Shown here piece by piece: positions 53,586-63,786 of a stretch of 64,000 nt of DNA. Within the stretch, counting starts at the first letter, position 1. Every line of letters starts with the position of its first letter. The stretch is from contig JAPNXP010000005.1 in NCBI GenBank assembly GCA_028753945.1, positions 496,001 through 560,000 on the forward strand, written 5' to 3'. The DNA comes from Hexactinellida sp. DTS-2022 (Eukaryota > Porifera > Hexactinellida). The notes beneath the pieces were generated by a model that ran no database searches, was not told the origin of the DNA, and saw only the letters and a program-made list of their open reading frames with translations. The position numbers were made by a program, and so were the translations under genes.

Positions 53586-54557
53586 CTATTCTATAATTTA
53601 TATTGTAGATGTACGTATTATATGAGATTGTGTGTGATTGATTGTCTATCGAAGTTCTATTGAATTGAATAGTTTGCAAAATAATTGAATACATATTGTT
53701 AAGACAAAATAATGTTTCTATTAAATTGTTATTTTTATTCACTCAAGTTATAAAAGGCATTGAACTTATAAGGAATACATTATATGACCCATTGGATTAA
53801 AAACATAGTATTTATTGTGATGGGGGAACCTCCCAATAATATTCAGGGTTTCATCCAGGCGCGTAAATTTGAAGAAAACTTTTCTAGGCGCGCTAAAATC
53901 GAGATACTTCATAGACGTAATATAAAATGAGTAATTTAGGCGCGTGTGAGCTAAATCTAACTAAATATAGGCGCGCAGAAAATTTTGCCCGGGCATATTA
54001 TTAATCACGAGAATTGTCCAAAAATGTCATGAATTGTAGGTTAATGGTGAAGTTTCCAGAAAACATTTGTGTCTTATTTCAAGCAAAGATATGTCCAGCT
54101 AATTGCCTTATTTGATAAGCGATCTTTGGTTCTAATTGTAACTATATTTAGACTATAAATCTAACGAAATCTACTCCTATAGTATTTATAAGAAATATGG
54201 AAATTATTATACAGTAGAACCTCGTTAATACAAACACTATTTCAGTCCCCTTCAAAGCCTTTTCAATACAAATGATATTGGTTAATACGAATTCCAGATA
54301 AGGCGAACACATTTTAACGGTCCCCTGGTGTTCGTACTAACGAGATTACCATAATTACAAATAATAACTTTAGCTTTAGGTATTAACTAACCAAGTTTTA
54401 AATATCAAATTAACTTAAAAAATACAATAAATCGCCAAACAAATAACCAAGACATGTATAATATAAATTCAAAACAAACAAACAAATACCATAACTAGTT
54501 GATCATAGAGTTAGTATACTAATCAACACACAGTAGTTAAAAGTTAAAACATACAAA
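53586..54557. other. Convergent intergenic gap between HERC1 and SLC44
   Basis: Holds the two 3' UTRs, a dispersed repeat at 53845-54000 (TTTCATCCAGGCGCGTAA), and a W2 element at 54212-54350. No gene is seen. Confidence 0.7.
54212..54350. mobile_element. W2 MITE, decayed right end
   Basis: CAGTAGAACCTCGTTAATAC ... GGTGTTCGTACTAACGAG after TA. Confidence 0.8.
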
Positions 54558-56918
54558 CTATTCTTTTTTCGGTGACACCTGAATTTCTTCAACTTGGTCT
54601 TTTTTCTTCTTTTTCTTTCCATCACCAATGTACGCTCCTTTTAGGTTCTTGTCAAACCTATTTTCCCTTCCCTTCGACCCATCATTTCTCTCCAAATCTT
54701 CCAAAACGCAAATAAACAGAGTATCAATTGCCATACCGTAGGTATCAAGAAATCCAGACGCGATTAAATAAGTCGCGAATACCAAAATCATAACAGGAAC
54801 CAAATAAAAATTCAGGGGCCTGCCCCATAGACTTTCCCCCAGAGTGCCATTATACTCTCCAAAGAACAAATAACTCACAACAGCTACAATTCCCACACAA
54901 GCTAATTTCCCAAGAAATAAAATAAAATGCGCTACTCTATCTTTAACTGCTGCTCTAACTACGTTCCTTAGCAACAAAGAAACTGCATGGTATGCACCTC
55001 GACAGAACCCATAACCGTAAATAGCAATCTCGATATATGCCATCCTATTAATGTACCTCAGTACTTTCTCTAGGATAAAGAATAGACAGCCTAAAGCACA
55101 TAGGATATACTGAATTATTTTCAGCTCTTTATGTTTCTTCAACTGTCTTTGTGTATAAGCGAGTATGGCTCGTATTAACTGTATAATCGCTATAATTAGC
55201 GCACCAAATGCGAGTGAACCTGAATGGTAAACAAATGCTACCAAAGATGATTTCTGAACAGGGAACCATGGGGTACGTCTATTCCCATTAACAACTGGTG
55301 ACCAATACCAAACAGCGAATCCACCGGCTAAAGCACATTCTCCTAAAGCCACAATATAGTTAGCCGTCCAGAAGAGACCGAATAAATGATAGAATTGAGC
55401 GAAAATAAGACTGTTGCTTGTAAAGAATTGTAGGAATGTGCATGAGATGGTGGCAGTCACAGTTTGGTTCAAATCATTCTGGTAAGTGACTAGGCGAATA
55501 TCGCTCGTATTCGTATTACCGTTTAACTCTATGAATTCATCAATATCACAAAGGGAACCATTCTCATAAGTAAAAGATTGTCCGGCCAAATTAATAAATG
55601 TTCTAGCAACTATAGGGATGGAATCATTAGTAACAATACTAAACTGTTTTTCAGTTGCGGTCACTAGAAATACGGCTACTACGATATAATAGGTAGCAAT
55701 AAACCCGAGTAATATCCAGGTTATAAACGGGTAGAACAGAGATGACCAAAGGCTACTAACAGCACGAGATGCTTGCACTATAATCTTAATAGCAAGGATT
55801 ATCCTTGGGATTAGGAATATTAATAGCAGAGTTAATACCAGAAGAATAATTGCGAATGTAATTCCTAAAACAAGCCATGTTTCCCTTTGATATCTCCACC
55901 AAGGGAGCAACTGTTGAAAAGCGGCACTAAACGCGTTCGAAACTACATTAGTGGAATTGGCACTAGTTTCAAACCTCCAAAATTGGTACCACGAAAACCC
56001 AGTTACTCCTACTAACACGACATAGGTTGTAATAATACCGGTTATAACAATTACCCAAGCAAACCAACGCATTAGGAATATATACAGAAACGGTACCAAA
56101 GCAGATAGAATAAGTCCACCGATTAAATACGGCCATACTATAGTTAGATCCCTGTATATGTCAATTAGTAATTGTCGGAAATTAACTATCAAAGCGATTG
56201 CAAGCGAGCCATCTTGTATATCTTGTATGGAAATAGTATTATCAAGGACATAATCCATTACTGTTGAGTTAAAATCTAGGAATGTGCCAGCGGCAGTATC
56301 TACGGATACGAATGTAGGGATACATCTGTCAGCAATAGGTGTACTTAGGACGTAATAAGGGGCGCAGCGACCGTCAATAATCTCCCCTAGAAGGTTAACT
56401 GCCGCGGGAATAGCTGTTATATCCGGGATTCCATTTGTGAGATCTATGCTAGAGAATTGAGCTGTGTCAACACCGTCTACACAAATCGGATTATTTGTTA
56501 TTCCGGTTATTGTCTCGTTGGGACAAACAGACACACATACTTGAGGCGTGGCACAGGAAAACAAGTTTGAGGTGTCAAGCGATAGATTAGTTAATCCTGA
56601 TTCAATAAATGTCCGGTATATATTAGCGCATGCGGTTAAATCGAAGAAGAATAGAAAAGGTTTATCGACAAGACCACTGTCTACGCCACAGAGTCTCCCT
56701 CGGGAATCAACTGGATGCAATAACCGATTCGGATTGCCTTCTGCGACCGAGTAGAAACCGATTACAAGCATCCCGACCCAGAAAAAGCAGAAAATTAGGA
56801 TACAATATACATCGGTTGGAACACGCTTCGACCAACGTATTGGACCGGTGAAGTTTGAATCGTATTGGAGCTTTTTTCCGAGGTTCTCCTTACCTTCTTT
56901 TCCGCAGCAAGTTGCCAT
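54558..56918 (-). CDS. SLC44A: Choline transporter-like protein (SLC44 family), intronless
   Basis: 786 residues starting MATCCGKEGKENLGKKLQYDSNF at 56918; an in-frame ATG 37 codons upstream is AT-rich and unlikely. A first membrane helix (VYCILIFCFFWVGMLVIGFYSVAEGNP) is followed by a large Cys- and Asn-rich outer loop, and then about nine further membrane helices. The C-terminal half has the SLC44 signature: GSLAFGALIIAIIQLIRAIL, IEIAIYGYGFCRGAYHAVSLLLRNVVRAAV. The family carries choline or related substrates across plasma and mitochondrial membranes. The tail is Lys-rich. Length (about 650-750 in animals) is normal to slightly long. The gene converges on HERC1 with a 1 kb gap. Human SLC44 genes have many introns; none is seen here. 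Confidence 0.92.
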   Translation of the reverse strand: MATCCGKEGKENLGKKLQYDSNFTGPIRWSKRVPTDVYCILIFCFFWVGMLVIGFYSVAEGNPNRLLHPVDSRGRLCGVDSGLVDKPFLFFFDLTACANIYRTFIESGLTNLSLDTSNLFSCATPQVCVSVCPNETITGITNNPICVDGVDTAQFSSIDLTNGIPDITAIPAAVNLLGEIIDGRCAPYYVLSTPIADRCIPTFVSVDTAAGTFLDFNSTVMDYVLDNTISIQDIQDGSLAIALIVNFRQLLIDIYRDLTIVWPYLIGGLILSALVPFLYIFLMRWFAWVIVITGIITTYVVLVGVTGFSWYQFWRFETSANSTNVVSNAFSAAFQQLLPWWRYQRETWLVLGITFAIILLVLTLLLIFLIPRIILAIKIIVQASRAVSSLWSSLFYPFITWILLGFIATYYIVVAVFLVTATEKQFSIVTNDSIPIVARTFINLAGQSFTYENGSLCDIDEFIELNGNTNTSDIRLVTYQNDLNQTVTATISCTFLQFFTSNSLIFAQFYHLFGLFWTANYIVALGECALAGGFAVWYWSPVVNGNRRTPWFPVQKSSLVAFVYHSGSLAFGALIIAIIQLIRAILAYTQRQLKKHKELKIIQYILCALGCLFFILEKVLRYINRMAYIEIAIYGYGFCRGAYHAVSLLLRNVVRAAVKDRVAHFILFLGKLACVGIVAVVSYLFFGEYNGTLGESLWGRPLNFYLVPVMILVFATYLIASGFLDTYGMAIDTLFICVLEDLERNDGSKGRENRFDKNLKGAYIGDGKKKKKKDQVEEIQVSPKKE

Positions 56919-58108
56919 TATATAACAGAAATAATATAATTCAAGAAGATTAATTACTTTATAATTATAATTTCCAATATTTATATACACTTGTTTAAGC
57001 CTAATATTTGTCCCGCTAACATAATACAATTCTCCTTTAGCCGTTTTACGACAACAATTGCAAGCAAATTTTTTAAATTTTATTACGGCATATTGAGTAA
57101 TGATATTAATTGATTATCTGTTAGTTTGTAATTTGATAAATGTCGTGTGGGTATTGCGTAATGAGACTCGTATGCTAATTATTATAATTATAATATATTC
57201 TTATTTATGGAAATTGGGTGGAGCTTAATTGCACAACGTAATTAATACATTAAAATCTAAGTGCATATTTTATAAGGTCACTGATAAGAATATCTTTAGC
57301 TTAAAATCTATTTAAAAGTTCAATAGTTGCAAAGTTTAGTATTACATGAGACCTTTATAATAGTTTTATCATCGTGTTAATATGAACACGGATAAGGCGA
57401 ACACGATTAAATTTCCTTATACAAATGCATAGATGACTTAAGTTAATATGAAAATATTTCAACGGTCCCCTGATGTTCGTATTAATGAGAGTCTACTGTA
57501 TTTATGTACAAAATTATACGTTTGGGTGAATAAGCTATTTTATTGAACCTGTAAAATCGCCAAGAAATAATATTCAAAGTACGACAAGCAAATTAGATCT
57601 TTTGGGGTTATGAAATTAGGATTTACAGTAGAACCTCGTTAATAGCAATTTCCGGTTAATAAGTACACTATTTCAGTCCTTCAAAGCCTTTTCAATACAA
57701 ATGACATTGGATAAGTACACATTTTGACGGTCCCCTGGTGTTCGTACTAACGAAGTTCTACTTTACTCACATATTGGTAAACACCTTTTATAATGAAATT
57801 TACAGTCACAGGCAAGGTCATTATTTTACACAAGAATAAAGAATCAATTTTCTATTTGCATTTGGATTTGTTCACTTGTTACTTAATATATTTTACACAA
57901 ATAATTCAATCCATGTAATTATTATTAATTACCTCAACAAGTATACAAATAATAATAATAATACAAACAATTTGTAGTAACTTATTAAAGACATATGTAC
58001 TTGTACATTAGAGAGAAAGTGACTGTGTAAGATATTAATGAGTAAATGTGGGGAATAAAAATAGATATTTTTATCTTGTAAAATAGCAGTAAAATTAGCT
58101 GAGATGTG
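56919..58108. other. Intergenic gap between SLC44 and LLGL
   Basis: AT-rich. It should hold the SLC44 promoter (none recognised) and the LLGL 3' UTR. Contains a W3 element (57372-57498) and a W2 element (57627-57763). I looked for an R-SNARE coil or further LLGL exons and found none. Confidence 0.65.
57627..57763. mobile_element. W2 MITE
   Basis: CAGTAGAACCTCGTTAATAG ... CTAACGAAGTTCTACTTT. Confidence 0.8.
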
Positions 58109-61100
58109 TTAAAGGAGTTTTTGTGAATGAATTGATTGGTTGCTACGAGAATCAGGTCTAGAAAAAATGGAAATAAAAATAAGGTAAAAACTTAATACAG
58201 TGGTGTTCGCGTAATAGCAAGTCGCATTTTGAATGATATTTGCTTGCTAATAGGCGAACTTGCTATTAGAGGAACAGAATTAACATTAAATGCTCGCTTT
58301 GGGACTGAAAATAAGTTGCTAATAGAGCAATTGCTAATTTGCTATTAGGCGAATACCACTGTATTATGAACAAGTCCTATGGTCCCAATTTAACAACTTA
58401 ATAGGGTTTGTGTTAAGTAGAGTTCGCTTATTATGAAGTCTCTCTATTATGAACACAATTTTGGTCCCTTGAACGTTCAAAATAAAAGAACCTGACTGTT
58501 TAATTTGTTATAATAGGAAAGTTCACTAACCCAATAAGTTCACTAATCATTTGTTAATACGTAGTACAATCTAGCTATTAAGAAATGGCTAAAATTGGTA
58601 GTAATACTAGCTCTTGTATTGTATAATTGGAATTGAAACCCCAAAGTGTTTAATAACTATTCCAAAGTTCAATTCAAATACACTCGACTTTCCTTATAAT
58701 GCAGCTAAAAACGAAGTATTCTACCAACAAACACTCTAGTTTCATAAATCAATTCTTAGAATTTGAAAACATTGAATTCTCAAATAAGATTTGAAGAATT
58801 CTCAAGTAAGATTTGAAGACATTGAATTCACGAATAAGTTTTCTACACTAATTAAACTCTTACAAGCTACTAATTAGCACACTACGGTTATAAGAGTTTG
58901 GAAGTTATATAATTACTACCTTGGTGTTAAGATTCTCTCTCCAATAGTAGCGATGCGTTGAAATCTACAAAGAGTAAACTTATAAGATTATAGTCTGAAT
59001 ATTTTAACACTTATTGTATTGCTATAGGATTACAGTAGAACCTCGTTAGTACGAACACCAGGGGACCGTCAAATGTGTACTCCTTATCCGGAATTCGTAT
59101 TAACCGGTGTCGTTTGTATTGAAAAGGCTTTGAAGGGGACTGAAATAGTGTTCGTATTAACCGGAATTTCGTATTAACCGTATTCCTACTAACGAGGTTA
59201 TACTGTATGTACTTGATCAATTACAAAGTTACTTTAAAAAATGAAAGGATAAAATTATTACGGTAAAATATAAGGAATACAGTAGAACCTCGTAACACAG
59301 TTAATACGAATTCCGGATAAGGCGAACGCATTTTGACGGTCCCCTGGTGTTCCTACTAACGAGGTTCTACTGTAGTTGTACATAACAAACCTTGATAGTT
59401 CGATAAGAGAATACTTTTGGAATTGCAGCTGACTGCATTGTGCTATAATTAGACCAGAAGGAGTCATACACAAACTCTTCTGAGCTCTAAACAATAATAA
59501 TAAACAAATAATAAGTGTTGTTGTTTGTTTAAGAATGTTTTAATATACAATCGACTATTTTCCAAAACAAATGAACTATATCGGTCAACACATTTTAATC
59601 AAATACAGTCAGGTCTGCTTTTTGTGAACAATTTTTCGTCGCTTAGCTTAATATGAACTTTATATTATGAACAAGCCCTATGGTCCCAATTTACAACTTA
59701 CATAGGGTTTGTATTATGAACACAATATTGGTTCTTTGAATGTTCATATTAAAAGAACCCAACTCTATAAAACCCGGTTCGCAAAGGTGAACTTTGATGT
59801 AACAAAGTAACCTTACCAAAAATCACATTAGAAAAGGTGTTGTGTTATCCGATATACTACTACATTTAAGTAATACCTTAGAGTGTATACTAGCTACAAG
59901 AGATTACTTTACACTAACTAACTAAAGAGATTACTTTACACTAGCTAGCTACAAGACTAATTACCTGACATCGGTAGGATCTACTATAGGGATCCTATGC
60001 AGCAGTCTCATGTCCGGGAGGCTGTACACACTCAGCTGTCCCTCGTTATCGAGTGTAGTCAGACACATCATGCCTGTTAGCACATGTTAGTAGTATATAC
60101 AGTAGATACTGGTTTGATACAAATACAGTGGAGTTGCTTTATTAGCAACTCCCCTATTAGCAATATTGTTTTATTAGCAATCGCTTTTCAGATCCCAAGC
60201 GTGATAATACTGTTAATTTCATTCCCCTATTAGCAACCAGATTTAGTGGCAAACACGGGGTTGCTATTAAGCGAACTCCACTGTAGGTAAATGTCAATAC
60301 AGTAAACTCCCGTTATAACCAAGTCGGATATAACGAAATAACTGCTTATAACGAAATGGTAATTTTCCCCCAGAGCACTAGATGCATTAATTATTATCCG
60401 CTTATAACGAATATCCGGTATAACGAAGGGATTTACAGGTCCCAAGCACTTCGTTATAACGAGAGTGCACTGTACAGTAGACTCCCGTTATAACGAAGTG
60501 TGAGGCCCCTATACTAGTTTACTTCGTTCTAGAAAGTGGAAATTGGCTTTGGCTCTACACACAATGGAGCTTTACAAATTTAGGGATAAATATTTGTAAA
60601 TGTATATTTCTAATTCTAACCGTTAACATTTAGAAGTTCAGTCTTTATAAGTCGAATGGAGTCATTTTCATCGATTCTTAATCTTTCTTTACTTTTCTTC
60701 TTCATTCCAGGTAGATTCACGATCTACATAGTATTAATGCGTAGTTACAAGTTTGGGTATATGGAATGCAGTGTCTATTTACCTTAATATAATCCTCGGA
60801 ACACATGAGTAGTGTATGTGGGCCCTTTAAACCTAAATAATAAATAATAATAAATAATACAAATACAGTCAGGTTCTTATATTATGAACATTCAAGGAAC
60901 GAATTGTGTTCATAATAGAGAGACTTCATAATAAGCGAACTCAACTTAATACAAACTCTATGTAAGTTGTTAAATTGGGACCATAGGGCTTGTTCATAAT
61001 AATAAAAGTTCATATTAAGCAGACGAAATTTATTCACAAAAAGAGACCTGACTGTAACAACAACAACAATAAATGTCTAATACAGTAGAACCTCGTTAGT

Positions 61101-62323
61101 AGGAACACCAGGGGACCGTCAAAAAGTGTTCGCCTTATCCGGAATTCATAACCAATATAATTTGTATTGAAAAGGTTTTGAAGGGGACTGAAATAATGTT
61201 CGCATTAACCGTGTTATCACTACCTAGGTTATACTGCATACTATTCTCTATAACTGACCCATATAACTTATAACATAACTAATAGCTTATAACTGACCCA
61301 TATAACTTATAACATAACTAATAGCTATAACCTACCCTTAGCCCCGACGGGGGGCTGCACTTGGTTGGCAGAGTCGAGTACGGTTATTCTCGTGAGCGGA
61401 GAGGCCCGTCTCAGATAGAGAGGCTTCCCGACCATGTGCACCTCTGTTTGTCTGTTCTTCCTGTTTCCCTTCGAGGGAAGCGATATGGACATTCTGAGCA
61501 CGCTCCCGTCGCTAGTGCCGGCCCATAGGCACAGCTGGGCATTGCTGCCTATGTGGACCACGGATATTATAGGATATGTATTGTGTTTGTTCGTATTAAC
61601 CATAGTCACTTGCATGCATTTGTAATTTTGTATAGGTTTAGTACGTACAGTAGCTAGTAGATGCCGGATATAAGAATATTATACTGGAAAACGGTTGGAA
61701 TTTACCCATATATTATTTATGTTGGTTAGAAGAACATTATATGCAGTTCCCGACGATGTTCTTATAACCGGTTACGACTGTATTGTATTCGCCTAATAGC
61801 AGCAATATCGCTCTATTTGCAAGTTATTTTCAGTCACCAAGCGAGCATTTAATGTTGTACAGTATACTACATGGTATTCATGGTCTTTCAGTGTATTAGG
61901 TTGAAGTAACTAACTTACTATACAATCACTGTAAATTATACCAGGAATGTATACTAAATAGTTAGGTTGTACTATACCATGGATAATATAAATCACTATT
62001 CATATGTGAATACAGTCTGAATACAAACTGGTTTTGACTGTATTAAATTACAAATACATACCTGATATGAATGTAGTTGTGAATGTGAGACACTTGATTA
62101 CGGTTTGACAGTTCCCGAGTGGCGTTTGTCGCACAGCTGTTAGCAGGGGTGCGGCGCCCCTGACAGCTGAGCCTGTACCCCCCCTCATGGAGGAGCGACC
62201 TCGGATTGAGGAGTGGAAAGTGCGGGACCGGCGGCCCGAGCCGGCGCGACGCAGATTCCGGAAACTCTGTCGGAAGGACTGACGCATCGAGTTTCTTCTC
62301 GTGAGACTCGAGTCATCTGCTAT
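58109..62323 (-). CDS. LLGL: Lethal giant larvae homologue, C-terminal eight exons
   Basis: Exons on the minus strand: 62323-62062, 61548-61336, 60832-60783, 60723-60621, 60073-59965, 59486-59391, 58964-58920 and 58157-58109, a continuous frame of 308 residues plus stop. LLGL is a cortical WD40 scaffold for cell polarity and exocytosis. Visible landmarks are a basic Ser-rich stretch RRNSMRQSFRQSFRNLRR that matches the aPKC-phosphorylated loop of LLGL, then TVIKCLTFTTTF, CLWAGTSDGSVLRMSISLP, HTLLMCSEDYIKIVNLPG and MMCLTTLDNEGQLSVYSLPDMR. The acceptor of the first exon could also be at 62328. The last exon (16 residues) is least certain. No R-SNARE coil follows, which argues against tomosyn. 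The N-terminal half is not in the window. Confidence 0.8.
58198..58361. mobile_element. W8 MITE, 164 bp, complete
   Basis: CAGTGGTGTTCGCGTAATAG ... AGGCGAATACCACTG with TA flanks; the reference copy of this family. A W5 right half follows (58364-58499). Confidence 0.9.
59033..59205. mobile_element. W2 MITE, 173 bp, TA flanks
   Basis: CAGTAGAACCTCGTTAGTACG ... CGAGGTTATACTG. Confidence 0.88.
59280..59372. mobile_element. W2 MITE, 93-bp deletion form
   Basis: CAGTAGAACCTCGTAACACAG ... CGAGGTTCTACTG, TA flanks; 18 bases from an LLGL exon. Confidence 0.87.
59577..59860. mobile_element. K-family MITE split by a W5 element
   Basis: TATATCGGTCAACACATTTT before and AAAACCCGGTTCGCAAAGG after; W5 at 59606-59768 (CAGTCAGGTCTGCTTTTTG ... 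AACCCAACTC). Confidence 0.8.
60126..60283. mobile_element. W9 MITE, 158 bp, TA flanks
   Basis: CAGTGGAGTTGCTTTATTAG ... AAGCGAACTCCACTG. Confidence 0.9.
60300..60472. mobile_element. W1 MITE, 173 bp, sharing a TA with a second W1 end
   Basis: CAGTAAACTCCCGTTATAAC ... CGAGAGTGCACTG; at 60475 a further CAGTAGACTCCCGTTATAAC end follows the same TA. Confidence 0.9.
60866..61054. mobile_element. W5 MITE, 189 bp, TA flanks
   Basis: CAGTCAGGTTCTTATATTATG ... AAAGAGACCTGACTG. Confidence 0.9.
61083..61236. mobile_element. W2 MITE, 154 bp
   Basis: CAGTAGAACCTCGTTAGTAGG ... CCTAGGTTATACTG. Confidence 0.86.
61647..61780. mobile_element. W6 MITE followed by a W8 fragment
   Basis: AGTAGATGCCGGATATAAG ... 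CCGGTTACGACTG; TATTCGCCTAATAGCAGCAA of W8 begins at 61783. Confidence 0.78.
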
Positions 62324-62451
62324 CTGACCTACATTGTGATATGTAGGAGTAATTATACAGTGAATAGCCATTGTAGGGACCTGATTTTGTGGAACTGTTT
62401 GTTCGTCTTATCCGGAAATTCGTATTAACCGTTCGTACTAACAGTAATATG

Positions 62452-62715
62452 GCCGTACAAACGTTACTTAGACACCCCCTCCCTATGTCATGTTTTTTGG
62501 ACCTGTTTGTAATATAAATGAATGAATGAATAAGACTTTATTTTTGGAGGAATGCCCATTCACAATATGTGAATAATACACAAATACAGCAAGCAAAAAT
62601 ATACAAAGACGAACACATAAACTAAACAACCAAAGAAAATGATAAGTTACAGATGATTGATTATTTGATAATTTTTTCCTGTTTTTTTTAGTTACGTAAC
62701 GTTTGAACGGCCCCT
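62452..62715. mobile_element. GTTACGTAAC-ended MITE split by a retroposon 3' end
   Basis: GGCCGTACAAACGTTACTTAG left and AGTTACGTAACGTTTGAACGG right. Between 62518 and 62690 lies minus-strand sequence ending AATAAAGTCTTATTCATTCA, a polyA-signal-plus-microsatellite tail typical of LINE/SINE insertions. Confidence 0.65.
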
Positions 62716-63114
62716 TAGTAGGGACACCAGGTGACTGTCGAAATATGTTCCCCTTATCCGAAATTAATTCAAAGAGTGTCAGGGTGTGTATCTATTATTT
62801 AATTATTTAACAAGTCTTATTATATTTGGTTTATTGTTATTGTTTGTATTTTATTTTCTGTTTACTAATCACTATTATATCTATATGTCAGTAAATTGTT
62901 TAGAATTGTTTGATTCCTTTATCTCATTGTAATTCATTAGGCTTTATTGAGTTTCCATATTTATGATAACAATTAATTATTTTCACATAATTATTGGTTC
63001 TATAATCAGTTATCTTAGTTACACTATGACCTTATAGGTATATTCCATTGGACTAGAAGGCCATTTTATGAGCCCAGCACATTCATAAGTAATACAGAAT
63101 TATAATTGTAGGTG

Positions 63115-63272
63115 TGAGAGTTCAAACTTGAAACGTTACGTAATTAAAAATTCCCGAAAATTAGACGACGCCCCTCCCTATGGCCCATTTTATAATTACC
63201 ACAAAAGGATGGTCTGTCACACATTGGTTACCCCCCCCCTTTGAAATACTCACGTAACGTTTGAACGGTCCC
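63115..63272. mobile_element. GTTACGTAAC-ended MITE
   Basis: GTTCAAACTTGAAACGTTACG left, CTCACGTAACGTTTGAACGG right, inside GGATGGTCTGTCACACATTG. Confidence 0.8.
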
Positions 63273-63332
63273 TGTAATACTGAGTGTACAATATTCGGAT
63301 ACTAAATATTGCCTATGAAATCTTTCCATTTT

Positions 63333-63650
63333 CTGGAAATACGTCGAATCATAAAATGCATCGTCGAATACTCTACTTTTCTAAATATTATAAATATTGT
63401 CTGGAGTATTTTTTGTATTTTCAATTCCTGGAAAATACGTTGAATCATAAAATGCATCGTCGAATACTCTACTTTTCTAAATATTATAAATATTGTGTGG
63501 AGTATTTTTTGTATTTTCAATTCCTGGAAAATACGTTGAATCATAAATGCATCGTCGAATACTCTACTTTTCTAAATATTATAAATATTGTCTGGAGTAT
63601 TTTTTGTATTTTCAATTCCTGGAAAGTACGTCGATTCATAAATGCATGGT
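63333..63650. repeat. 95-bp tandem repeat, 3.3 copies
   Basis: Units start CTGGAAA at 63333, 63428, 63524 and 63619 (spacing 95, 96, 95). Each holds CATCGTCGAATACTCTACTT and TATTATAAATATTGT. It ends about 140 bases before the SAR1 start codon. Confidence 0.93.
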
Positions 63651-63786
63651 TGAATGACTATTATACTCCACTTATCTAATCCATGGTTCGGATACACAAC
63701 ATAGTCTACTGCTCTGACGTAAGATCACCAACGTTGCTCTAACATAGCTTATATTAGCTAAGTTGCTATAGAAATTATAACTGAAT

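Larger units (their letters stand above)
62324..63786. other. LLGL upstream intron / SAR1 5' flank, repeats only
   Basis: Contains W3 fragments (62360-62450, 62715-62770), two GTTACGTAAC-ended MITEs (62452-62715, 63115-63272) and the 95-bp tandem repeat. No further LLGL exon was recognised. Confidence 0.65.

Noticed and set aside
58109-62371. Tomosyn (STXBP5) instead of LLGL
   Set aside because: Basic RQSFRxLRR loop and the ending without an R-SNARE coil fit LLGL better, though the two families are related.
63284-63679. 131-codon repetitive frame before SAR1
   Set aside because: Produced by the 95-bp tandem repeat.
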